From NCBI GenBank assembly GCA_000149265.1, contig CH002044.1:1873327-1937326 (forward strand): a DNA stretch of 64,000 nucleotides, in the 5' to 3' direction. A program made the position numbers and the translations under genes. The notes under the pieces are model-generated. The model was not told where the DNA came from, ran no database searches, and saw only the letters and a list, made by a program, of their open reading frames with translations. This stretch comes from Ciona savignyi (lineage: Eukaryota > Chordata > Ascidiacea > Phlebobranchia > Cionidae). Shown one piece after another: positions 36,608-46,800 of the stretch. Within the stretch, counting starts at the first letter, position 1; every line of letters begins with the position of its first letter.

Positions 36608-38195
36608 CAATCCTCCCGAACATATCAATCATTTAACTTTTACCTCGCTGTAGGAGAGGGCGATGTATTCCAAGATTGGCTTGAGTTGAACGCTTGCCAA
36701 CTTCTAACTGTGTTCTCAATGTATAAAATCGCTTTAGAGCAGATCTGAGCACGAATCTGACTGCACGTTGACAAAAAATGAGCTGCGCTTTGGGACTAGT
36801 TAATTACTTCGTGTGTTTGGAATACATCGATCATATGAACCCGCGACTGGTTGAATTGTTGTAAGTCAATTAATAATACACGACTGTTGGAATGCCAGAC
36901 TCCGTGCACCGAGCATGTTAGCCTGGCAGACAGAGATCATAGGCCTGTTTTCTTTCAGGCGTTGCAGTTCAAGAAAGTCTATGGTAATACTCGCCTTGTG
37001 GTTAAAACTATCGCACCTCCCTCTCCGTTTAATAACTTTGCCAATCATCAACCGTGTGGGCTGTCACTACGGATATTACACATACCTGCAGATTACGGGT
37101 GATACTATTACACAAAAAATCACCGGAAGGCTAATAGAGAGTGTTTGTTATTAGGTTATGGAGACGGTCGTGCACCGTAAAAAATAATCCCATGAGAGAT
37201 GGTCAGTGGTCGGGTTGCTGGATCTGTCACGCTGTGAGTTGCTTCGGATTTAATGAAGTGTCTACCGCAAGCCAAGATATAAGTTGTGGGGACGGATTAT
37301 AACATGGTGTCTACCGCAAGTCCTGTTTAATATCATTCGGCGGGTAATGTATATAAAGTGCCTTTTAAAGATGCACAAAGGGTAGCAGTAGTTTTTACGA
37401 TAGCGTGCTCATCACCCTGTGGTTCTGAAAGCCACAATACACTACTGAATCAGTTCCACCTTGGTGTGCGAGTCACGACATTGAAGAGCAGCTGAAAGGA
37501 ACTCTCATTTTACTTAATTTCAATGGAAATGTCGATTCTATGTAAAATATTTTCAGTTCATTCTTTCCCGTGTCCGATACAGTTTGTATAGACTTAGAAA
37601 GCTGTATTCACCGATGTTTTCGACGCCTACCGGAAAGCGCTTATGTTGGCAGATCAACGTAACTTCGGTGTATTATCGCATTAACATCTTTACACAACAA
37701 TAAATCTATTACCGGAGCAGTCAATGTCATCTTATTACCCCATTTAATTGATGCCACAAGAGCATACAGTACCTCTATAGAATAAATAGAAGACCAAAAA
37801 CATAAAAAGCACATATGCCAAGTTGATTAAAACCATCATGTGATCGGTTATTACCAAGAAAAATGCACGGCTGATGCATAGTATAAGGATAAGATATCTA
37901 GGTTTGTACACTTGTTTGGTACAACGAACGGTTGTCATAACACCGAGAATCGTCAGATTCGGGTCACCTAGGCCACTGTAATGTGCTATATATATTTAAC
38001 ACACTGCTTTAGTTTTATTTAACCTAATTATACACAGTGTTCTATTAGCAAAGAAATTGAATTCTGCGCCATCCAAATGCGATGTGTGGTTCACTTGTCA
38101 TGGTATACAGTGGTTTGTTAAGAAACTATGAGGAATTTTCCTGTTCTGTGGACAGTTGAAAACAGCATGTGCTTGGTTTTTATCTAAGGTTTTGT
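36608..38195 (+). repeat. Duplicated tract, copy A1
   Basis: About 1.6 kb colinear with 39805-41380, with scattered substitutions and small indels. Landmarks are CTCGCTGTAGGAGAGGGCGA, GGAGACGGTCGTGCACCG, the doubled GTGTCTACCGCAAG, and a GTATATAAAG TATA-like box near 37350. A plus-strand frame of 83 codons (36851-37102) is also open in A2. Copy A1 lacks the palindrome-bearing tail present in A2 and A3. Confidence 0.85.
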
Positions 38196-38217
38196 ATTTC
38201 TTTTTGTACAGGTATGT

Positions 38218-39267
38218 AAAAGGTTTATTGAGTACCGACTAGTAGATTTGCTACGAAACCAATATACAGAAGGGATTATTTGTCCGGCCCGATGGTCTAG
38301 CGGTTAAGTGCGTCGCCTTTCAATCGAAAGGTTGCAGGTGCGAAACTGGTCGCTAGCTAGTCGGTTGTGTCCTTGGGCAAGGCACATTGCGGACATTGCC
38401 TGAACCCAGCGGATTAATGGGTTCTACCAAATTGAAGGAACGTGTGTATCATATATAACACAATGCAATAGCTCCGGTAACCCGACGATGGGTGCGAGGT
38501 GATCTGACGATTGCCCGTGTGTTAACCCCCCAGGTTTTCCCATTCACGGGGATAAACATGAATATCCTATCCTATTATAAGACGGAACTGTGAGAAATAT
38601 GGCGACACTAGCTTGAAATCACTGACCCAACCTTGATTTTTAGGTTCTTAGCGAATCTTATATTTCCAGGATTAGATTCCAAGTGGCTTCCTTGTTTAGA
38701 AGGTAATTTTGCATACCAGAGGTGTAAGTAATATTTCTCAGAACGAAATATAATTCCGTCAAAGAAACTTTCTAGATTTTTATTCTTCACCGTAGATAAA
38801 TAAATACTAATTTGTATTTATCCCCGCGTTGGTGAAATGCATGGTGTAATAAAGGAAGAATTCGTTGCAACAACGCGTGCCTATTGTCGGGTTACAGGAA
38901 CTTTCAGCTAAATAATGTGTTTATTATTTTATAACAAAAAAATTGTCTTTACCAACACAAGTACACTAGATTGAGGCTTTACAATAATGAACGGGCGTCG
39001 ATGCCTAACATTAACCACAATAATAGGTCTGGCATTTGGGTTATGATAATGTGTCTTTATCAGACACGTTTCAGGTCATTGGTCCGATGAAAATCACCCG
39101 ACATGAAATCATCTAATATAACCGGCATGGAATGCGCTGTGTGTGTTTGATATGTTCAAGCCGATGAGTATCGGCGGCCATCCACGAATAGCAAGTGAAC
39201 AAAAACGAAACTTACTGAACCTTTCAATGCGTATACACGGTTGAATGTACAACCAGGCTGCAGACGA
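38218..39267 (+). repeat. Dispersed repeat R, with a SINE inside
   Basis: Matches 59307-60345, and in part 53581-53768 and, inverted, 43030-43200. Landmarks are GGCGACACTAGCTTGAAATC, TATTTATCCCCGCGTTGG, GCCGATGAGTATC and GTACAACCAGGCTGCAGACG. No coding capacity is seen, so it is probably a non-autonomous mobile element or an old segmental copy. Confidence 0.75.
38283..38574 (+). repeat. tRNA-derived SINE, reference-quality copy
   Basis: tRNA-like head with A box TGGTCTAGCGGTTAAG and B box GGTTGCAGGTGCGAAAC, a roughly 220-bp body, and tail TATCCTATCC. The same site is empty in the two other copies of repeat R (GGGATTATAAG at 53640 and 59369), which fixes the insert limits and suggests a short ATTAT target duplication. 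It resembles the composite SINE reported for Ciona (Cics-1); that identity is from memory. Confidence 0.9.
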
Positions 39268-39462
39268 CCGAACCTCGACACCCACGCACGACGTGGGTCG
39301 CTTGGCTGTTTACAATTATTCGACAAACATTCGCAACATTACTAAAGAATTTCATGGAGGGAAGCATTTTAATGAGTCCTAGGATATTAAAATATTTCGC
39401 TAAATTAGTAACGCGGTGTAGAATTTAGTTTTTTATCCGCAAAAAACGTGATGATGTATTAC

Positions 39463-39488
39463 AGAAAATCACCTTAAACCAATTTTGC

Positions 39489-39528
<40 letters not shown>

Positions 39529-39556
39529 AAATCACCTTAAACCAATTTTGCGAGTT
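39463..39556. repeat. 32-T tract between 31-bp direct repeats
   Basis: AGAAAATCACCTTAAACC... (31 bp) occurs at 39463-39493 and again at 39526-39556, with a pure T run at about 39492-39523 between them. Confidence 0.85.
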
Positions 39557-41287
39557 CGCTACAATATTTTGCCAGCATACCAGCAGAATCTCCGTGCCAA
39601 CAGTTTAAACTTACAAACCAGTTCACCAGCTATACAACAGCAGTGAACGTGGGATTAGGGTGAACAATATTGTTTTCGCACTCGGTGCCGCAAGATAACT
39701 TTTACCAAAAATCAAAAGTTGGAACCCAATCACATTTGAAGATTATACTTAACTTAACTTTGTCCCCTACTCGCCCTCGTACTGATGTGTTAGCATTTTT
39801 CCTTACCTCCCGAACAGATCAATCATTTAATTTTTACCTCGCTGTAGGAAAGGGCGATGTATTCCAAGATAGGCTTGAGTTGAACACTTGCCAACTTCTA
39901 ACTGCGTTCTCATTGTATATTGCCGCTTTAGATCAGATCTGAGCACGAATGTGCCGGGACGTTGACAAAAAATGAGCTGCGCTTTTAAACTAGTTAATTA
40001 CTTCGTGGGTTTGGAATATAGATCAAATGAACTGGCGACTGTTTGAATGGTTGTAAGTCAATTAATAATACACTGTTGGAATGCCAGGTTCCGTGCACCG
40101 AGCAAGTTGGCCTGGCAGGCAGAGATCATAGGCCTGTTTTATTTCAAGCGTTGCAGTTCAAAAAAGTCTATGGTAATACTCGCCTTGTGGTTAAAACAAT
40201 CGCACCCCTTTGTCCGTTTAATAACTTCGCCGATCATCAACCGTGTGGGCTGTCACTACGGCTATTACACATACCTGCAGATTACGGGTGATACTATTAC
40301 ACAAAAAAATCACCGGAAGGCTAATAGAGAGTGTTTGTTATTAGGTTATGGAGACGGTCGTGCACCGTAAAAAATAATCCCATGAGAGATGATCAGTGGT
40401 CGGGTTGCTGGATCTGTCACGCTGTGAGTTGCTTCGGATTTAATGAAGTGTCTACCGCAAGCCAAGATATAAGCTGTGGGGACGGATTATAATATGGTGT
40501 CTACCGCAAGTCCTGTTTAATATCATTCGGCGGGTCACGTATATAAAGTGCCTTTTAAAGATGCACAAAGGGTAGCAGTAGTTTTTACGATAGCGTGCTC
40601 ATCACCCTGTGGTTCTAAAAGCCACAATACACTACTGAATCAGTTCCACCTTGGTGTGCGAGTCACGACATTGAAGAGCAGCTAAACGGAACCCCCATAT
40701 GACTTAATTTCAATGGAAAGGTCGGTTCTATTTAAAATATTTCCAGTTCATTCTTTCCCGTGTCCGATACAGTTTGTATAGACTTAGAACGCTGTATTCT
40801 ACAATGTTCTCGACGCCTACCGGAAAGCGCTTATGTTGGCAGATCAACGTAACTTCGGTGTATTATCGCATTGACATCTTCACACAACAATTAATCTATA
40901 CGAAGCATTCAATGTCAGCTAATCACCCCCATTTGATTAATGCGACAAGAGCATACAATACCTCTATAGAATATATAGAAGACCAAAAACATAAAAAGCA
41001 CATATGCCAAGTTGATTAAAACCGTCATGCGATGGGTTTATCGCCAAGAAAAATGCACGGCTGATGCATAGTATAAGGATAAGATATCTAGGTTTGTACA
41101 CTTGTGTGGTACAACGAACGGTTGTCATAACACCGAAAATCGTCAGATTCGGGTCACCAAGGCCACTGTAATGTGCTAAATATATTTAACACACTGCCTT
41201 AGTTGTATTTAACCTAATTATAGACAGTGTTCTATTAGCAAATAACTTGAATTCTGCGCCATCCAAATGCGATGTGTGGTTCACTTG

Positions 41288-41539
41288 TCATGATATACAG
41301 TGGTTTGTTAAGAAACTATGGGAAATTTCCCTGTTCTGTGGACAGTTGAAAACAGCATGTGTTTGGATTTTATCATAGTTATGGGTCCCATTTGAAAAAT
41401 TGGGACACATATTGTTTTTGTCCGTTTTTTTTCGATTTTTCTTCTTTGTTTCGTCAAACGCTTGACAGGCATGACATGTCGCCCCGACATCTACCAGAAG
41501 AATTAATGGAATCGCAATGAGCCATTTGTTAGACAACAT
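41288..41539 (-). CDS. Small secreted Cys-containing protein, copy 1
   Basis: 83 codons: a signal peptide (MLSNKWLIAIPLILLVDVGA), then TCHACQAF, a Lys-rich stretch, MCPNFSNGTH with an N-glycosylation sequon, FNCPQ and a final Cys. The early Cys-x2-Cys after the signal peptide recalls Ly6/three-finger proteins, but the number and spacing do not prove this, and the ORF may be only a first exon. The gene lies inside a duplicated tract and is preceded at 42 bp by a perfect palindrome. The copy at 42550-42801 encodes the same protein apart from the last residue. I cannot exclude an ORF carried by a mobile repeat. Confidence 0.35.
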   Translation of the reverse strand: MLSNKWLIAIPLILLVDVGATCHACQAFDETKKKNRKKTDKNNMCPNFSNGTHNYDKIQTHAVFNCPQNREISHSFLTNHCIS

Positions 41540-41578
41540 GGTTTAGATGAGCAGAAACCAAAATATAGGAGATAAATC

Positions 41579-41594
41579 CAGGGGAATTCCCCTG
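41579..41594. promoter_or_regulatory. 16-bp palindrome containing a symmetric kappa-B-type site
   Basis: CAGGGGAATTCCCCTG is perfectly palindromic and contains GGGAATTCCC, which fits the NF-kappa-B/Rel consensus. It lies 42 bp upstream of the start codon of the minus-strand ORF at 41539. Binding is inferred. Confidence 0.4.
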
Positions 41595-42549
41595 GGACGT
41601 CAAAAACCAAAACGGTATTTTTTTAAAACATTAGCTTTTTTAGGCATAGCGCTTGAACGACAGCTCCAATTCAAATTAGATTTGGTGAAATGTAAGTGCA
41701 TTAGTAACTGATTTAACACTAAAAATAAATAAATTATCTAGGGAAATACCCTAAACAATAAGATTTTGTTCTCAAATCATGATTGTGACAAGCACGCCAT
41801 GTCGCCCCGACATCTACCAGAAGGAAAAATGGAATCGCAATTAAACTTTGGTATTTGTTAGACAACATGGTCTAGAAGAGCAGAAACCAAAATTGGTTTC
41901 TGAATCAGTTACACCTTGGTGTGTGAGTCACGACATTGAAGAGCAGCTAAACGGAACCCCCATATGACTTAATTTCAATGGAAAGGTCGGTTCTATTTAA
42001 AATATTTCCAGTTCATTCTTTCCCGTGTCCGATACAGTTTGTATAGACTTAGAACGCTGTATTCTACAATGTTCTCGACGCCTACCGGAAAGCGCTTATG
42101 TTGGCAGATCAACGTAACTTCGGTGTATTATCGCATTAACATCTTCACACAACAATTAATCTACGAAGCATTCAATGTCAGCTAATCACCCCATTTGATT
42201 AATGCGACAAGAGCATACAATACCTCTATAGAATATATAGAAGACCAAAAACATAAAAAGCACATATGCCAAGTTGATTAAAACCATCATGCGATGGGTT
42301 TATCGCCAAGAAAAATGCACGGCTGATGCATAGTATAAGGATAAGATATCTAGGTTTGTACACTTGTGTGGTACAACGAACGGTTGTCATAACACCGAAA
42401 ATCGTCAGATTCGGGTCACCAAGGCCACTGTAATGTGCTAAATATATTTAACACACTGCCTTAGTTGTATTTAACCTAATTATAGACAGTGTTCTATTAG
42501 CAAATAACTTGAATTCTGCGCCATCCAAATGCGATGTGTGGTTCACTTG

Positions 42550-42801
42550 TCATAATATACAGTGGTTTGTTAAGAAACTATGGGAAATTTCCCTGTTCTG
42601 TGGACAGTTGAAAACAGCATGTGTTTGGATTTTATCATAGTTATGGGTCCCATTTGAAAAATTGGGACACATATTGTTTTTGTCCGTTTTTTTTCGATTT
42701 TTCTTCTTTGTTTCGTCAAACGCTTGACAGGCATGACATGTCGCCCCGACATCTACCAGAAGAATTAATGGAATCGCAATGAGCCATTTGTTAGACAACA
42801 T
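42550..42801 (-). CDS. Small secreted Cys-containing protein, copy 2
   Basis: Same 83-codon frame as 41288-41539; the only protein change seen is the last residue (Leu for Ser). The same palindrome lies 42 bp upstream. Recent duplication explains the identity, so it is not by itself evidence of selection. Confidence 0.35.
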   Translation of the reverse strand: MLSNKWLIAIPLILLVDVGATCHACQAFDETKKKNRKKTDKNNMCPNFSNGTHNYDKIQTHAVFNCPQNREISHSFLTNHCIL

Positions 42802-42840
42802 GGTTTAGATGAGCAGAAACCAAAATATAGGAGATAAAAC

Positions 42841-42856
42841 CAGGGGAATTCCCCTG
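42841..42856. promoter_or_regulatory. 16-bp palindrome, kappa-B type, second copy
   Basis: CAGGGGAATTCCCCTG at the same 42-bp spacing upstream of the ORF starting at 42801. Confidence 0.4.
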
Positions 42857-43029
42857 GGACGTCAAAAACCAAAACGGTATTTTTTTTAAAACATTAGCTT
42901 TTTTAGGCATAGCGCTTGAACGACAGCTCCAATTCGAATCAGATTTGGTGAAATGTAAGTGCATTAGTAACTGATTTAACACTAAAAATAAATAAATTAT
43001 CTAGGGAAATACCCTAAACAATAAGATTT

Positions 43030-43200
43030 TGTTGACAATAGGCACGCGTTGTTGCAACGAATTACCATCCTTTATTACATCATGCGATTCACCAACGCGG
43101 GGATAAATACAAATTAGTATTTCTTTATCTACGGTGAAGAATAAAAATCTAGAAAGTTTCTTTGACGGAATTATATGTCGTTCTGAGAAATATTACTTAC
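43030..43200 (-). repeat. Inverted fragment of repeat R
   Basis: Reverse complement of about 38715-38890 (GGCACGCGTTGTTGCAACG, CGCGGGGATAAATACAAATT, ACGGTGAAGAATAAAAATC). Adjoins the end of A3. Confidence 0.75.
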
Positions 43201-43545
43201 ACTGGTTTACACCAAGCGCAGCGTTTGTCGTGAACCGATGTAAATATAATGGTTACCATGTAAATGTTAATCGAGAAGCTAAATTCAGTTTTCAGAAAGG
43301 ATATGCTGTTAACACTGTAGATATTTTTTAATTCATACACATGTTTACATGTCATATGTGAAATATCATAACATACCCGTTTACGCAGTACCATTGAAAT
43401 CTAAAAACCAAGTCACTTATTTTATAAAGTACAAAATATTATTATGTCTACAATGACCAGTAAAAAATGAGCTCGACTCACAAAGTTGTTTGCACTGGCA
43501 TGCAGGCAGAGGAAAATGAACCTAAGAAGAGAAAGATGTTGGTTC
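43200..43545 (+). repeat. Dispersed repeat, second copy at 63664-64000
   Basis: GGTTTACACCAAGCGCAGCG through GGCATGCAGGCAGAGGAAAA and TTCATCCCATGTTAAAT occur in both places with few changes. No open frame of note. Confidence 0.8.
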
Positions 43546-43802
43546 ATCCCATGTTAAATTTGGAGGGAACGCGTAAATTTAGAGGGAAGAAAATTAAAAA
43601 TTAGTTAAAACTTTATTAATTTGTTTTTACGGGTCATCAATAGTGGCCTGCCTTTAAAAAATCAGTGGTCTGGCTTTATAAAAAGAGTGACCTGTCTTTA
43701 AAAAGGTTGGTCTGTTTTTATTTATGTAGTGGCCGTCTTGCAGGTCCCGAATCGAAAGATTACCCTACTTAATAGGTGCTTTATTTCATCCTAGGAAAAA
43801 AC

Positions 43803-46800
43803 ATGACTACTGTTGGACAAGCTCAAAATGTGATTAGTGGGTTAGAAAATGCTGCACAAAAGCATGAAATAGACCTTGTTATTGACCTTGGAGTTGATAG
43901 ATTGCTGAAATGGATTGGAGTGTATACAATATTGGCTCTCGCTGTTGTGGCAAAAATTAGTGACTTCGTAGGTATGTGGTATTGTTTTATTCAATTATTT
44001 TTACCAGTCCGACAAATTAGTCTGGTGGTTTAGTGCGTTGCCTTTCAACCAAAAGGTTGCAGGTTTGAAACTGGTCGCTAGCTTGTATGTTAGTTGTGTC
44101 CTTTTGCAAGGCACTTACGGATATTTCCTGAACCTATCGTATTATTGGGTTCCTGATTGTGGGTGCGAGGTAATCTGAAGACTGCCTGTGTGTTAATTCC
44201 CCTTGTTTTCCCACTCACGGGGATAAACATGTATATCCTATCCCATCCTAATTTGCTAGTTTAAATTGGTTATAGGCATAAATTATGATCAGATTTTTAT
44301 TTATTAACGAGTTATTTTCAAATAAAGTTAAAATTTTATGAAATCGAACTTGTTGCCATTGTTAGGTCATCCTTGGGTAGAACAAAAAACAAGGTGAATA
44401 TCCGACAACCCTTAAAGGGACTATAACACATGCAAATTTAGTTTTGCTTAAAAATATTGCAGTAGACCCTAAAAATATTTTTTGGATATATTTTTAACAT
44501 ATTTTCATTAAAAACAATTTTGTTCGACTATGTTTTTGTAAAAAGACTATCAAACAATGCATCAATTGTTGTTAAAGAAGAAAGTCAATGGCATAGCTGC
44601 AAGGATAAAGATTTTAAATTTTAGTAAACCTTATAAAAATTGGGTCAATGAGCATTTTTATTTTGCACAATTTTCTTAAATTTTCTCATAGATATTAAGT
44701 TTCATTCCCACAGAAATTGCAGAAAGGATTGTTTAAAAAAGAAGGTCTAGTTTAGTGTAAATTCTTTTCAATACAGGTACAAAAATGACAACAAAATTGG
44801 TGATGGTCATTTTTTACGAGAATTTATGTGTAGACTGGTATATATTTGTTTCCCTGCATCTGCTGGTCGTATGCATTCAAAACAACATTTGTTAACAATT
44901 TTATTTGGTTCTGTATTTTTGTACACTAAACTATATTGTACATTTGCTACTGTTGCTCCATTACAGTGTCAACCACAATTACCGAACCTATTGGAATGAT
45001 GGGTTCTACCAAATTAAAGGAATGTCTGAATCAACACACACACACTGCAATAGCTTTGGTAACAAGGATCATAACAGTAAACTCAAAACCTCTAGTAACC
45101 TGACAGTGGGCCTATAAGGTGATCTGACGATTGCCTGTGTGTAAACTGTAAACACCCCCTGCGTTTTTCCATCCATAGCGATAAACATGAATATTCTATC
45201 CTATCCCATATATATATGTAGATATATAAAAGGGTACAGCTAACCACACTTGTTAAGTTTAGTTTATTTTTTGTTTCCACGATGAAAACATAAATCAGGA
45301 TTATTTGGAAAACAGGAAAAAACAAAACGACAGTCGTTAGAACACGTCTAAAAACAAGCAGTAATTTATTAAAATTCGGTAAAATTAGACGTGGCCGCTA
45401 AACCCAAATAAAGAAAAAAATAAAATAAATAAGTAAATTAAAACATAATTAATTGTTTTAAGAGAAAAGTTACACTATTATTACACTAAGCCTCGAAGAA
45501 AAGTGTGCGGTAAAGCGACCCGTGCAAGAGGGGAGTCATCTTTAGGAGAAGGGGTGGCCCGGAAAGTAGGGGCTACAGTGGAAAAAAAAAACCCCCAAAA
45601 ATGATATTCCACTAAAAAGTTTCAAGTGCAACACTTACCAAGGCATTTATAAGTAAAAATAAAATATATAAAAAAATTAGTCATGCCTGTCTAGACCAAT
45701 ATATAACGTGCTGAATGTTTTACCTCTATTGTTACAGTTTTGATTTTGCAAGAATAAATTGATGGGTCACTGAGTTACTAAATCAAACTTGTTATCTATG
45801 AACAGTTAAGAAAGTATTATTCTAACAATGACTGTTTTGATGTGCTTGGCGATTAGATTACCTTATTGCATCTGATCTCAGTTTGCCAACAGTAAATCTA
45901 CATCGAGTACACACATCCTTTGCACACGTAGTTGTAGAGAATTTTAGTTTTTTTTTAATTTATCGGTCTATGTATTGTAACAAATTACACCAGGAATAAG
46001 TGGCAATAAACAAAAAAATGCTCAAAATGGTTTATATACCCTGATGGAATAAAGAAGTACTAATAACACACCCATCGTCATTCTCTATGCANNNNNNNNN
46101 NNNNNNNNNNNNNNNNNNNNNNNNNNNNNNNNNNNNNNNNNNNNNNNNNNNNNNNNNNNNNNNNNNNNNNNNNNNNNNNNNNNNNNNNNNNNNNNNNNNN
46201 NNNNNNNNNNNNNNNNNNNNNNNNNNNNNNNNNNNNNNNNNNNNNNNNNNNNNNNNNNNNNNNNNNNNNNNNNNNNNNNNNNNNNNNNNNNNNNNNNNNN
46301 NNNNNNNNNNNNNNNNNNNNNNNNNNNNNNNNNNNNNNNNNNNNNNNNNNNNNNNATTCTCTATGCATGAAATACTATTTATGACGTAAATTGAGGGTAA
46401 AGTGTCGGCAGTCTCTTAGTATCTTAAATCAAAGAAATTTAACCGATCGCTGCCACTTTGTAACACTATATTCTTGTCAGATTCGTGCAAATTTTAACTT
46501 ATTACAAAACATTCTTTTAAAATTATTTTTCTGTATAAATGCGTTCAAATTCAAAAACTATGCTGATTAGACAATTTAAATTTTTTGATATGTGGAATTT
46601 ACTTCTATGGCTAACCACCCAAAATTAGGTTTAACCCTTAGGAAACGAGATTCTTTTTGCACAGTTTGGGCGTTTTGACCGTTTATGCTTTGTAGTGCTC
46701 TAGCGCATCGCGCGTTATAGTTAAAGCAAAATGTTCTTTTCGTATATTATAATTTTGGTTTAATGACATCATCAAAATAATATTACGTCACTAATTTCAT

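Larger units (their letters stand above)
39805..41780 (+). repeat. Duplicated tract, copy A2 with tail
   Basis: Colinear with A1 up to about 41380. It continues into a tail holding the small secreted-protein ORF (41288-41539, minus), the GGGGAATTCCCC palindrome, and GGCATAGCGCTTGAACG. The tail repeats in A3. Confidence 0.85.
41885..43030 (+). repeat. Duplicated tract, partial copy A3
   Basis: Begins at the position equivalent to 40637 in A2 and is almost identical to it through the secreted-protein ORF, palindrome and tail up to AATAAGATTTTGTT. A2 and A3 are much closer to each other than to A1, so this is a recent tandem step. Confidence 0.85.

Noticed and set aside
38283..38350. tRNA gene
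   Set aside because: A and B boxes are present but the sequence does not fold as a canonical tRNA and continues into the SINE body. Same for the heads at 25371 and 62257.
40774..41019. 81-codon plus-strand frame in A2
   Set aside because: The equivalent frame in A1 stops early, so it is not maintained between copies.
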